From contig CM047431.1 in the NCBI GenBank assembly GCA_026168455.1, forward strand, positions 41,752,253 through 41,816,252: 64,000 nt of DNA. The letters are read 5' to 3'. Below, piece after piece: positions 21,470 to 34,000 of the stretch. The notes beneath the pieces are model-generated. The model had not been told where the DNA came from and searched no databases. It was given only the letters and a program-made list of their open reading frames with translations. The first letter of the stretch is position 1, and each line of letters starts with the position of its first letter. Both the position numbers and the translations under genes were made by a program. This DNA is from Theocolax elegans (taxonomy: Eukaryota > Arthropoda > Insecta > Hymenoptera > Cerocephalidae).

Positions 21470-22063
21470 TGGACGCGCGCGCATCACCCCACGCACACCT
21501 AAGCGGAAGCACCGTAAAAGATGTGCAGTCTCGAGCGTCACGCGTACGAGGAGAGATAGACGACGAGAGGTGAGTACCGAGTAGATCGTGGATTCCTGAC
21601 AGAAAAATAACAAGATATCACGGTATAATTTACTACCAGTGAATTCGATTGTTCGTCATTCGGTTCGATCAACTTGTTTCCCATCAGGGACTTATCCGCT
21701 CATCACCCAGCCAAGTGCGTGTGTGTTTGTGTGCGTGTGCGTGTGGGACAGTGATACGAAACAACCCCTATTAGGACGCATTTTAACGGATATTTTTTTC
21801 TTCTTACGATTGATTGATTCCTCGGGGGCTACGTGTGTCGTTTTCCCGAAAAGGGAGGAGAAATCTATTCGCTTGCACGAAAAAGTATATAATTATTTAT
21901 ACTTACTACTGGTGTGTAAAAAGAAAACAAGTGTGTACAACAAAACAATTGGAAATGTTAAACGTATTTTTTTTTTATCTCGAAACGTGATTTTCATACG
22001 ATTCGCTAAATTTCGCGTTCACGATAATCGTTATTGACGTTTACAATAAAAATCGCGACGGGG
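21470..22063 (+). promoter_or_regulatory. Possible 5' non-coding exon(s)/promoter region
   Basis: This stretch is richer in G+C and CpG than its surroundings and contains two strong donor-like sites: GAGAG then GTGAGT at about 21567 and GGGG then GTAAGT at about 22063. A GT-rich microsatellite lies at about 21717-21748. Long frames here have no recognisable protein. It could be a first non-coding exon and promoter for the SLC17 gene whose start exon, with an upstream acceptor, is at 30889, but the link is speculative. Confidence 0.25.
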
Positions 22064-24116
22064 GTAAGTTGTTTTAAAATATATTTTCCAGGAGATAGTG
22101 GAGATTAGCCTTTACGAACGCGTTGCCGCCTATTTGCATTGCGCTCACGAGATGCAAATAATATTTCGACGTGCAATTGTCCTGAGTTACGATATGTATT
22201 GAAAACGTTTTACACGACGAATACTTGGCTTTATACACTTACTTACTGTCTTTATCGGGTTCATGATTTTCTAACGAACCTAAAGAAAATCTAACCTAAA
22301 TTAATATACTTATACCGTCTATGTCGAACGTGCGGGTGGTGCCGAATCAAAAGATTATTTGTATTTAAACGATTTTACGTCAATTAGTGTTGGAATAAAA
22401 AAAGGTTTCTTAAAAATTATGTAATTACCGATGAGTTTTCTGTAAATTCAATACATGCCGCTCTTGGAAACGTAATTGCGAAATATTGCGTGAACGCGGT
22501 TGAACCGACCAAAAAGACATAGAACAAATTACGTTTCGACAGTTTTATCGAGAAAAATTGTCAATTATATAATTATTGCGAAAAATCGAAAATTTGTGTA
22601 ACGGTGAATAAACCGCTATGCGTACGCTGATAAGCATTAAATCGTAAATATTTATATGCGCAAGATTGCAACTTATCTTTGTTTCGTAATTTTGACTTAA
22701 ATAAAACCATTCTTTTTTTTATCTCTTATTCTAGATAGAAATATAAATGCATGTTTACTTTTTTTAAGTCTATACGAGAAAAAACAAAACCGACAATTTT
22801 GATTTCTAAATTAGAGTGACAATCGTGCAATAAAACGTAATTAAAAATAGTAAAGTGGCGAAGCGACTTAAAAAAAAATCGAGACTAGACGCGCGTATAT
22901 TTTCAGTCGGTCGCGAGACATCCAAGTGCAAACAACCCGTTTGTGTCCGGGAAAAGATAAAGTCGAACGTTTTCTTTTTTTCCTCTTTTTTTTTTGTTTC
23001 GTTTGGTTTAACGATGGTGTAAGGCAAAGCTACCTCGTACAGCGTACGTGCATCTCTAATTGTCGTTTTAACGATTACCAAGTGTGTAATAATAGGCTAC
23101 GGATCAACCTACATTTTCTTTCATTTGTAACTCGTTAGAAATTTGTATTTACAATTTTTTCTTTTTTTTTCAGTATCTATTATATATAATAATAATAATA
23201 CATTGTATCTTATTCATCTTTTGCGAGTGATAAAATATATTATCAATTATTTGTGTTCAAGTATGGCACGTTTCTGTGCCAAGGTGACGGCAACCCAAAT
23301 ACGCGCGGGACTTTTCAAAATCGCAATTTTATCGAATGTATTTTTCTTTTTTCAAATTTCTTAACCTTATAGATGCGTGTAAGTATATATAGATATACCC
23401 CACACTCACACACGACACCCACAAGACTCGTCGTGACATTGAACATTAAATGTACTAAAAATAAAAGCGTAAACATTCGGACCGATTTATTTTCGGTTGT
23501 ATAGATAAATCTTTAAGAAAATGTTTCATAATCAAAATTTTTGCAAATATCCCGATAAAACAACGTTATCGCCGACTTCGACGTCAACGGATGCCTCCTT
23601 TTTTCCACATTATTCTTCACATAATAATTTTTCAACCTATTTATTTCGCCTCAACGATAATAACCAACAATCGCGTATATACGATAAAAAAATTAATTTT
23701 TTCTTTTTTTATACATTATACTATTTTAAAGGTATATCGAAAATAAAGAAAGGAAAAATTAATGCGATAAGAGGTGTAACGAACGCGAAAACAATGAGTG
23801 CAGGAAACATTTAGAATTATTGTACATATATATACTATATTATCTCGGCAATATTGACAGAAGGTGACGAAATGTTTTTCGGGTGTGTACTCAATCAAAT
23901 ATAACGAAAACGTGTATAGGAATTGAATATTACGCGAAACTATTTCTGTAGACTCGGCAATCGAAAATAGACGGGTCCAGTCGACAGTAGTCTCGTTATG
24001 ACGTTTTGAGAGTGTACGGACAAACTTCGAGTTTACGCAAATACCGGAATATTTATTTAATATTATTCGTTTCATCACTGTATGTCTTTTTCATTAGTTC
24101 AATTTTCGTATATATA
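22064..24116. other. Non-coding DNA, moderately CpG-containing
   Basis: Several short frames on both strands lack any recognisable motif and overlap each other. Nothing is supported as a gene. Confidence 0.35.
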
Positions 24117-24352
24117 CTGAAGAACAAATTTATTTGAATCAATAAAATATGTATTTGTAACTAATGTCTATTTTGCTGTTTCAAATATATGTATTATTTA
24201 TTTGAAATATGTTTTATTTGTCTAAATGTCTGTATTTTTATTTCAATAAAAATATGTCTAATCTACATACATATGTAATTATTTCAACAAATATTTTATT
24301 GTCCGTAATCAATAAAATATTTTATTGATTCAAATAAATTTTTCTCTCAGAG
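24117..24352. mobile_element. MITE with about 34-bp inverted termini, TA target
   Basis: The termini CTGAAGAACAAATTTATTTG and, reversed, CTCTGAGAGAAAAATTTATTTG converge on the shared inner part TTTATTTGAATCAATAAAAT. TA flanks both ends (24115-24116 and 24353-24354). No coding capacity. Confidence 0.7.
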
Positions 24353-24446
24353 TACCAGGTTTTCGGATCATGATTGCTAATTAAATAACTTTACTGCAAA
24401 TCGAATGAATATAGCTATGCGAATATATTTATTTAATGAAAAACAA

Positions 24447-24465
24447 AGAGAGAGAGAGAGAGAGA
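24447..24465. repeat. (AG)n microsatellite
   Basis: Uninterrupted AG dinucleotides. Confidence 0.9.
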
Positions 24466-26680
24466 AATCTACAAATCAATTTGTTTATTCGATAATAAGG
24501 TTTGAGGTTAAAAATAGGTATATTTTATAACTAATGGTGAACCATTTTTTCTACCAAATTTTAAACAAATGACGAATTCGTATACCTAAAAACCCGGTTT
24601 GATTTCTACTATAAGAAAAAGTAAAACGTTTCAACAAAATATAAATTTAGTTGTAATTTTTTCTTTCATAGAATTCCGAATACTCTATGCAAAAATTTTC
24701 CTTATTCAGCGAGTATATAAATTATAGCGCATAATTGTTCATCAGAATTTTACCAGTGTGGTAATGTTTGTTATTACATTATATATAAATTAAATAATAA
24801 TCGCGGCATGCGTATTTGAAACTTTGTTTGTATTAAAACTGTTAAATATTTAATAAAAATTTATGTTTTAAAACGTTTAAAAATTATTAAACATATTTCA
24901 ATTGAATCAAACTAACTGTTAGGAACTATAGTAAAAAAAAGTTGAAGTACGAAAATTTATAAAAAGTTTGACTAAACATTCATGTCAAATTTGTTCAAGC
25001 TTAAAGCGGTTAACAGGCGTTACGTAATGAAGGAAACGCAGTGTATCATCTGAAAAATGACAACATGTGTAACTCCAATTAGTGAAACATTGTCGGTTTA
25101 ACTTTTCAGTTAAAAGATGAAGGATCCGTCCATATTTTCGTAATTATTACGTTCAACGTTCACTCTAATACCGATCAGTCGGTCTCGTTTCTCTATTTAG
25201 ACAAAAAATATATGGGTTGAGAGTGTCAAAAGTCGAGGAATCGAACCGTTATCTTATCAAAATCGGATGTGTGAATTTTATACCCACGTTATTATAAAGT
25301 AAAAGAAAATAAAGAAGTTTGTTTTTGAATTTAATGAAAAAACGCAATTGCGTAAACGCGACTCGCGAGTCTAAAAGTGTAATGAAGCTATTAGCCGGGC
25401 GATATATACGTAAATAATACTATACCGATTAGTTTTTCTTATTTACAACCGCTTCGTGAAGTCGGTATTAAATAATAATATGCAAATTGTTATGTCAGTT
25501 GGCGTGTATTATCAGCGTTATTCGGTTTTATCATCGTTACTAGGAATATTAGCTGCACAAGTGTGTATTCTTTACGCGAGCGTGATTGACTCTAGCTGCA
25601 ATCGCGAGATAGTTTTTATTATAAACAAACTTATCAGTCTTAGTGTTGTACAATAAGTTGCAATGTTAGTTTTAACAACAAACGTGCGTGGAAAATTGAT
25701 AATTTTAATTTATACATACGGAATTTATTAAATTCTGGTATACTAAAATTCGTTCGCGATGCTTGAACGATTAAAAAGAAGCTCGCAGCGGCTGTTTTTA
25801 AATAAATTACTAAGAAACGGTCATTTACTGTCGATAACGATTGAATGTCCCTGCTAGAAAATTAATTAATAATTATACGGGATGTCAGACCCAAATTGTA
25901 CTGTATATTAAACAAATTGTTGGTCAGTAAATTTAGTAAAAAAAAAATCATAAACTTTAAACCCAGACAAGCATAAGAACATAAGGGCCCGACGAAAATG
26001 ATTTTTTTAAAAATTAGTTTTTTTGCTGATTCAAAATTAGAGCTAAAATAATTGACTAATATTTAACTTCATAGACTAATGTCTAACAATTATATAATTC
26101 GAATAACTGAAGATAAGCTAATTCTTAGCGAATTTAATCTAAAATCGGTTAAAATCATCAGCGCGAAACATCGATATAATATAATGACGATTTGTGTATA
26201 CTAAACAAGTTTCCTAATCCCTTGTTTTCAATATGAACCTATAATCTAAAAATATATCAAATTTGACGTAATGAAAAAATTATTGTTATATATTTATTTA
26301 TTCATCCAGAGTAACATATACATTACATAATTTTATACAATAAACTGTACGCAATTATCCAGCAGAGAAAAAATGTTTTTCTGTACGCTGATCCGGACTT
26401 AAAACTAAAGTAACTAAAACTAAGTTAGAGTTGGTCAATGAGACAATCAAAAACCAACTCTTTACTATAAACTAACTAAACCTAAATTATGAAAATAAAT
26501 AACCGATTATAGAATTTAAATTTTACAACTGTATATATTTAATGCAATAACGTATAAAAATTAAATTAGACTTGTATCAGTCTGTTACTAAAATAACAGG
26601 ATCAAGTCCTTAATTTACTACATTTATTTGAAATATGAATTTTATAATTGTTGAGTGATTTTTTGTCGTCCATGCAGTAT
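24466..26680. other. Non-coding DNA with a partial TTAA-family MITE
   Basis: At 25878 the sequence CGGGATGTCAGACCCAAATT matches the terminus of the MITE family at 1754/27551/39825, but the matching interior and opposite end cannot be followed, so this is a truncated or decayed copy. No gene is seen. Confidence 0.4.
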
Positions 26681-27068
26681 ATTTAGGAGTAGTTTAGGTT
26701 TTCCTCGATATTGATGAACAAACCAATTTATTTATTTGTTCAACAATAGGGGAAAGGTATGTTATATATATATAATCTCAATCTCTGTGCAAAAATTGTT
26801 AAACGTTTGTTATTTTAATCATTGTTTTCAATTATAGAGCGACGCATCAGAGATGCTGTTAATAATATTGTATACCTATATATTGACGAAATAGTAAGTA
26901 ACTTAGATTTATATATGTAAAAATTGTGTTTAAAAAATGTTGTAAAATGAAATCATTTTTTAATAAAAGGTATAGCCTGATGAGGATGGAGGATACCATC
27001 GAAACGTCGCCAAATAAATAAATTGGTTTGTTCATCAATACCGAGGAAAACCTAAACTACTCCTAAAT
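26681..27068. mobile_element. Inverted-repeat element with hammerhead-like motif
   Basis: The left arm (26681-26740, including TTTAGGAGTAGTTTAGGTTT and CAAACCAATTTATTTATTTG) is mirrored at 27010-27068. Just inside the right arm, 26975-27005 reads CCTGATGAGG, GATGG, a 6-nt loop, CCATC, then GAAACGTC. That resembles the conserved core of a hammerhead ribozyme (CUGAUGA - stem II - GAAAC). Penelope-like retroelements and retrozymes carry such motifs. The stem II alignment leaves one extra G and stems I and III are not evident, so activity is doubtful. Confidence 0.5.
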
Positions 27069-27550
27069 GAATTGTATAACTTTAAAATTTCTACCAATAT
27101 CTAACAAGCATTGATCTTGCCGTAGTGAAGGTCTGTGTAGTCGCATTTCTGTCTCTCGCGTAGTATAATAATCTTTCCATATTGTTCAATCTGACTGGAC
27201 AAGTTAATCCAACTGCAACAGAATATAATATTTACATATTTAATATTATAAAGTATTTCTATTTCATGAAATTTATTTTTAAAACTATAAAATCCAATAA
27301 TATATCTAAAATTTTTACTTGAAAATTATATTTGTTATAGTTATAAATGAATTATTAATTACCTAAATTATTTCTATAAAGCGTGAAATCTCAATTATAT
27401 TAACCAATACAAAAAATGCACGCGTGTGATCGCGCGATACGGTAGTTATTATAATAATAAATAGCAATAAATCAGCCTAAAGACATTAAATATCGATAAC
27501 AATTTCTTGAACGTAAAATTTTCGTAATTTATAATTCTCTTATACTTACG

Positions 27551-27928
27551 GGGATGTCGGACTCAGAAAATGATCATTTTTAATATTTTTTTATAAACAA
27601 AATTATAAATGTTTTAAAAAATCCTGAACGCCATGCTCTTAGGCATGTTTAAACAGTATGCTCAAATTTTCTCAGATTTTTAAATCTGTAATTTCATTGT
27701 GATTTTTGCATTGAAAATTCATGCCTTTTTAGACCGATAATTACCGACGGCGAATTGTTTATTAAATTATTATCAACAAATTTATTTTTTCCTAAAAAAT
27801 CAAAACGTCATGTCCTCGCTTGTGTTTTAAACTCCCTACATGAATTTTGTCAGATTTTTAATTCAATATTTCCTACATAATTCTTATGTTTAGAGGTGTA
27901 GATTCCTGTAATTTGGGTCCGACATCCC
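27551..27928. mobile_element. piggyBac-like MITE, copy 2
   Basis: The left end is GGGATGTCGGACTCAG and the right end GGGTCCGACATCCCG followed by TTAA. The interior matches copies at 36757 and, inverted, 39825, including GCATGGCGTTCAGGAT in reverse and AAAAATGATCATTTT. Length is about 380 bp with no frame of note. Confidence 0.75.
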
Positions 27929-28564
27929 GTTAAATTTAATCCTTACAATTATATGCGAATCTGTGTGATTTACAGCTATCTGTATTAACAACTTGATAAT
28001 CATCAATATCTTGTATATCAAATTTATCATAATTATTTGTGTTATCGTTATTATATTTTTCAAATAAACATACTATATTTATTTATTTGGCGTTGAAATG
28101 GTTACAAGTGGTGTTGATATTCGCTCGGATTCAGAAAATTTATTTGTTCTATTGTATACAAGTTTCACTGTTAATTCTCTTAAAGGTTTTATCATTTTTG
28201 GTTAAGTATTTTATCATTTTATAGTAAAATTACTTAGCTATATAATTGTTAGAAAGAGTTAAGAAAATTCAAATAAAAAATATTTATTTCATTTTTATTT
28301 ATACGAGCTTAAAGTAATCGTATAATTACATATTATTTATCTATATTGTAAATCGTGATTCGCTATTATTTTTATTGAATTTACACACGTTTGTTATTAA
28401 TCTCTACTCGTTATTTAACTATATGTCAAAATGTGTCATTAATATTTTGCAATGAATATTGTGATTGTAGATATTTGTGATCACCTTATAAGATACATAA
28501 GGAAGTGCCAATTCAATAAATCCATTGTTTTAATGTGAATTATCCAAATATTAAACAATAAACA

Positions 28565-29030
28565 AGGGGAGTACTTGACCTCCGGAAAACGGATCTTATC
28601 CTAACTTTGGTATGTCTTTTGTAATATAAAAAATTGAAGCAAAATTATGAAGAAAATAAGAATATGCAGAATTTTAGTCCAAAAAAAATAATAAATTTTT
28701 CACATTAAATTTTGGTTAAAATTTCTTCAATTTCTTATTTTCTTCATAACTTTGCTCCAAATTAAACGATTTAAGCTTTTTTTCAAATTGTATCTACTTA
28801 ATTCAAGTTTCTTCTGGTTTCGATTGGAGTGTCTACCTCTAATTGCTTCAGAGTTATGAGTGATTAAATTAGAAGTAATTTTCATTGAAATTATTATTAT
28901 AAATATCGAATAACTTTTGTAAAAGTGGCCATTGGCAGGCAAAAACTTGATTTTCTACACATTTCTACATTACAAAAGATATACCAAAGTTAGGATAAGA
29001 TCTGTTTCCCGAAGGTCAAATACTTCCCTT
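28565..29030. mobile_element. MITE family B, copy 1 (about 60-bp inverted termini)
   Basis: The left end AGGGGAGTACTTGACCTCCG then AAAACGGATCTTATCC is mirrored at the right by GGATAAGATCTGTTTCCCGA then AGGTCAAATACTTCCC. A related element with the same GGAAAC(G/A)GATCTT core is at 44215-44633. A minus-strand frame inside (28942-28727) has no recognised domain. Confidence 0.7.
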
Positions 29031-30320
29031 CTATAAGTAAAACCGAAATTTCAAAGAAAAAAAAATGAAATGTATAGTAAACGTTATTTATAAATATATT
29101 ATTCTACACTAAACATGACATTATAAGAAATTTATTTGGAATTTTTGGTAATCTTTAATAGTTTTTTAGTACTCGGTAGTAATCATTAGTGTATTTTTCA
29201 TGGAATAAAAATTGTGCAAAGATACAGAAAATAATCCTTGATAGTTTGAAGAACTCTTTGGATGCGATTAGTATTTTAACATTATACTTTTGCAGAGTTC
29301 TTAAATTTAATTTTTTAACAATTTAATTTAATTTTGTTTATTTAACACTCGAGAAAATATTTTTATACAACTAAGAGTATAGATCAAAACGTTATTGTGT
29401 ATTTTATATAATTAATACATTAATGAAAAAGTGAATTTCATATAAATATTTAGAGAATGTTTACGTTTTTATAGTTATTCCTTTTTAATGAAACTATAGT
29501 TTAGGGAATACTCTTACAATCAGCTCATCGATACAGATGACTTAAATCATGAAAAAAAATAAAGGTTTTTGTAAAAATGACAATGGCTATTGAGCTATTG
29601 AACTAACAATGACAAATCATAAAAATAACTACATATTTTAAAATAACAATTGACTACAAGATTTGGGAAAATTGAATACATTTATAATTTATCAAATCTA
29701 TCGATTGTTACTCAATAGTGCAGTTATTTTTACTTATAATTTTTTCTCCGTGTACTTTACAATTCGTCTAAAACTCTACATCAATGTTATGATTACGTTA
29801 TAACCGTCGAAATTTTTAATAATGCAACCGCAATTATATGCTGAACTCCTAATTAACGATTGATCTAAATAAAAATAAACTGATTTATTCGTGAAAAAAA
29901 TTGTTCGAGTGCAAGTATACGATATGTCGGACGATCAACGGATAAGTTTATTTAGTCTCGTTGAACGTGCAGCGATAAGGATGATCGGATTGCACTCATT
30001 CTTGACTCGCGTTCGCGTTTCGTAAAGCTGGATTCGAGTTATGCTTATACGCACGTGCGCTTCACTGGTGCATCACATTCTTCTTTCATTTTTTTATTAT
30101 TTCGAACATTAATAAACGTAATATTTCTGCTCGCTCTTCCTTATTTTCAACTATTATGTTGGTCGACCTTGAAGTAAAAAAAAAAGATGAGTTAGATTTT
30201 ATATCGGTCATTGAATAATTTATGTTATTCCTCGTATTTTGTTTTCTTTCTGTGTGATTCTAAGTGGTATTTAGATAACAGCGTAGCGTTTATCTTATAT
30301 TCGTTAAATAATTATTGTTT
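29031..30320. other. Non-coding DNA
   Basis: No gene, RNA or clear repeat is supported upstream of the duplicated start-exon block. Confidence 0.35.
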
Positions 30321-30888
30321 TTCAGGCATTTAGGAAACGATTTTTCTCGTTGTTTTGGCGCATTAAATGCTTTGGCTTCAATTGTTTCTAGAAATGTTAC
30401 GCCTGAACAAGGCATTTTCGAGCATAAAAAATAGTTTTCGCTTGGTAAGATTAGTGACTCGTTCCGGGCTATGAAAGACGCATTAATAATGCTTTTGGTG
30501 AAATTTTGAAAAATTAGTAAAACTCAAAATATCTCGGAAATGAGGAATTATTTGCTAGAAAATGATCGAAATTCGTGTATAAATGTAGAAAAGCAATAGA
30601 ATAAAAGAATATTTGCAGAGATTAGAGTCCAATTGAACCGAGAAACTGCTGTTAAACAAATTTAGAGGTTATTTCCATTCCATTAAATGCGTGAAAACAA
30701 CGAGAAAAAACGTTTCATCTACCCATGTCCTACCTACTTTTCTTACGTTGTTTCTACCGAACCAGCACATTTTAAATATTATCATTTCTACTAGGGTTGT
30801 GTCGATAAACTTTCGTTGATATAGATATACTGGCAAAAAAAGGAAAGTAATGTATGCAAAGGATGTACTTATTTCATTATTGTTGCAG

Positions 30889-31060
30889 AACATCGACGAT
30901 TCCTCGGAAAGTCAACCAGCTCGTGTCAAACAAGAACGTCGTTATCACACATGAACACGTGATCAACCAAACTATCGCAAGGCTGTGAGCCGATTTTTTT
31001 TTCGATTAAAAAATTGGCAGGAAGAATACGCAAAGATGACTCTACTTAAAAAGATAAATG
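30889..31060 (+). CDS. SLC17 exon 1, copy 1: 5' UTR plus first 8 codons
   Basis: Acceptor TTGTTGCAG ends at 30888; the donor is G then GTGAGT at 31061. Translation from ATG 31036 gives MTLLKKIN plus one base (G), which combines with AC at exon 2 to encode Asp. The 5' UTR holds a minimal upstream frame, ATG AAC ACG TGA, at about 30951, which could dampen translation. An upstream acceptor means at least one more 5' non-coding exon exists. Confidence 0.75.
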
Positions 31061-34000
31061 GTGAGTTTACCATATTTTATTGATTTTTCTCTATTTTAAT
31101 AGTGTGCTGTTGAAAGAATTACGAACAAAATTATAAACTGTTCACTGAAAAAAATTGAACGGGGTGCCAAAGCCAAGTTTTATCCTCCCTACCTTTCCGA
31201 CCTCGAAAATTAAAAAGCAAAGTTAGTTTACGTAAATTTAGGAAAACACTGCCCTTCCTTTATTAATAATCTATCTTTCTTTAAAATTTAAAGGGAAAAT
31301 ATTGACTAGTTTTCGAAAAAGCTCTTACTAAAATTTTGACATACCTTTTAATTAGACGCATGTATAACCTGATATTGCACGAAATTATCGTAAATTTTGA
31401 AGCTAGTAAGGTAGGGACGATAAAACTTGACTTTGTACCCCCTTAATAAAATATCTAAATTAAATAATATTTTGTAGTTGTCAAATGATCTTTCAAATGA
31501 ACCCTTGCGATCTTAATAAATATCTTTCTTAGTTTTGTTAGTTTTCAACGAATATCTCTTTGCGACTATTCAAACAAATATTTTATTAAATTGACTCAAT
31601 GTTTTGCAATGTTGTTAATTAAGAGAAAAAAATATATAAATTTTCAACGAAACGCGAACAACTTTACGTAGACAACTAATGTTAAATTAATTATGACCAT
31701 TCCTTGTTTTTGTTAATATTTTAACCTATAGATAAAATAGTTTAACGTATTTTTATCAACGTGGCCGAGGTATAATCAGTTTTCAGGCATTTAGGAAACG
31801 ATTTTTCTCGTTGTTTTGGCGCATTAAATGCTTTGGCTTCAATTGTTTCTAGAAATGTTACGCCTGAACAAGGCATTTTCGAGCATAAAAAATAGTTTTC
31901 GCTTGGTAAGATTAGTGACTCGTTCCGGGCTATGAAAGACGCATTAATAATGCTTTTGGTGAAATTTTGAAAAAATTAGTAAAACTCAAAATATCTCGGA
32001 AATGAGGAATTATTTGCTAGAAAATGATCGAAAATTCGTGTATAAATGTAGAAAAGCAATAGAATAAAAGAATATTTGCAGAGATTAGAGTCCAATTGAA
32101 CCGAGAAACTGCTGTTAAACAAATTTAGAGGTTATTTCCATTCCATTAAATGCGTGAAAACAACGAGAAAAAACGTTTCATCCTACCCATGTCCTACCTA
32201 CTTTTCTTACGTTGTTTCTACCGAACCAGCACATTTTAAATATTATCATTTCTACTAGGGTTGTGTCGATAAACTTTCGTTGATGTAGATATACTGGCAA
32301 AAAAAGGAAAGTAATGTATGCAAAGGATGTACTTATTTCATTATTGTTGCAGAACATCGACGATTCCTCGGAAAGTCAACCAGCTCGTGTCAAACAAGAA
32401 CGTCGTTATCACACATGAACACGTGATCAACCAAACTATCGCAAGGCTGTGAGCCGATTTTTTTTTCGATTAAAAAATTGGCAGGAAGAATACGCAAAGA
32501 TGACTCTACTTAAAAAGATAAATGGTGAGTTTACCATATTTTATTGATTTTTCTCTATTTTAATAGTGTGCTGTTGAAAGAATTACGAACAAAATTATAA
32601 ACTGTTCACTGAAAAAAATTGAACGGGGTGCCAAAGCCAAGTTTTATCCTCCCTACCTTTCCGACCTCGAAAATTAAAAAGCAAAGTTAGTTTACGTAAA
32701 TTTAGGAAAACACTGCCCTTCCTTTATTAATAATCTATCTTTCTTTAAAATTTAAAGGGAAAATATTGACTAGTTTTCGAAAAAGCTCTTACTAAAATTT
32801 TGACATACCTTTTAATTAGACGCATGTATAACCTGATATTGCACGAAATTATCGTAAATTTTGAAGCTAGTAAGGTAGGGACGATAAAACTTGACTTTGT
32901 ACCCCCTTAATAAAATATCTAAATTAAATAATATTTTGTAGTTGTCAAATGATCTTTCAAATGAACCCTTGCGATCTTAATAAATATCTTTCTTAGTTTT
33001 GTTAGTTTTCAACGAATATCTCTTTGCGACTATTCAAACAAATATTTTATTAAATTGACTCAATGTTTTGCAATGTTGTTAATTAAGAGAAAAAAATATA
33101 TAAATTTTCAACGAAACGCGAACAACTTTACGTAGACAACTAATGTTAAATTAATTATGACCATTCCTTGTTTTTTGTTAATATTTTAACCTATATATAA
33201 AATAGTTATTTTAACGTATTTTTTATACAACGTGGCGAAGGTAATAAATGAGCGTAATTAATTCAAGATATAGTGTTTCTCATTGTTTTCTAGAAAATTA
33301 ATGTATATTTATTTCTTACAAAACAAAGATTAAAAAAAATCTTAAACCCGCAAGAATTTTGAATTATTTATTAGGTGTCTAATCTCGCCCTTCTATACGC
33401 TTCTTGAGCTAATATAATTAAATGAATTAACCGAGTGAATTATCGGCTTAACGAAAGTTAAATCATCATAAATATAATTGATAGTAGCGACTATACCTAA
33501 CCTACTCTACACATCGCTCTGAGTGACTAAATGTATTTTCTGATTTAATTGACAATCGCGGGAGAATTGTTTACTACGTACTTACTTGAAATCTCCTAGG
33601 AAAACTCACATTACTCAGTACATAATAGTACACGGGTAACAAATGATTCTCATAATTTGAGTTGTACTTATCAATTTTCATGACGTTTGTAATCACCGAG
33701 TCAATTAATTGTTTAATTATTACACAGTCAATGTAAATATATATATATATATATATACATAAATAAGGGAATAAAAATAATTCAGTTTGTTATTTTAACA
33801 AGATCAATGTTTTTTTTAATAATTTAATTATTGAAAATTTAATTATGAAACTTATACAATAGCGTAAAAGAGATGTATTGCAATAAAAATTTATTTACTA
33901 TTATTGAACGAATAAAGATACTTTTTTTAGGTTATTTTAACTATAAGAAAATTGATTTGCTAATCAAAAACTAGGTATTGACAACTATAATTTTAATTAA

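Larger units (their letters stand above)
30321..31775 (+). repeat. Tandem duplication A, copy 1 (contains SLC17 start exon)
   Basis: Sequence from TTTCAGGCATTTAGGAAACG onward is repeated at 31781 with about 99% identity over about 1.46 kb. Differences are single-base indels and a few substitutions. It contains the 5' UTR/start exon and a small MITE. Confidence 0.9.
31781..33242 (+). repeat. Tandem duplication A, copy 2 (contains duplicate SLC17 start exon)
   Basis: Direct copy of 30321-31775. The start exon, its acceptor and its donor are unchanged, so either copy could be used. The copy joins single-copy intron sequence after about 33242. Confidence 0.9.

Noticed and set aside
21639..22037. 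132-codon frame
   Set aside because: Low-complexity GT-repeat peptide, no domain, and the region looks like untranslated exon or promoter.
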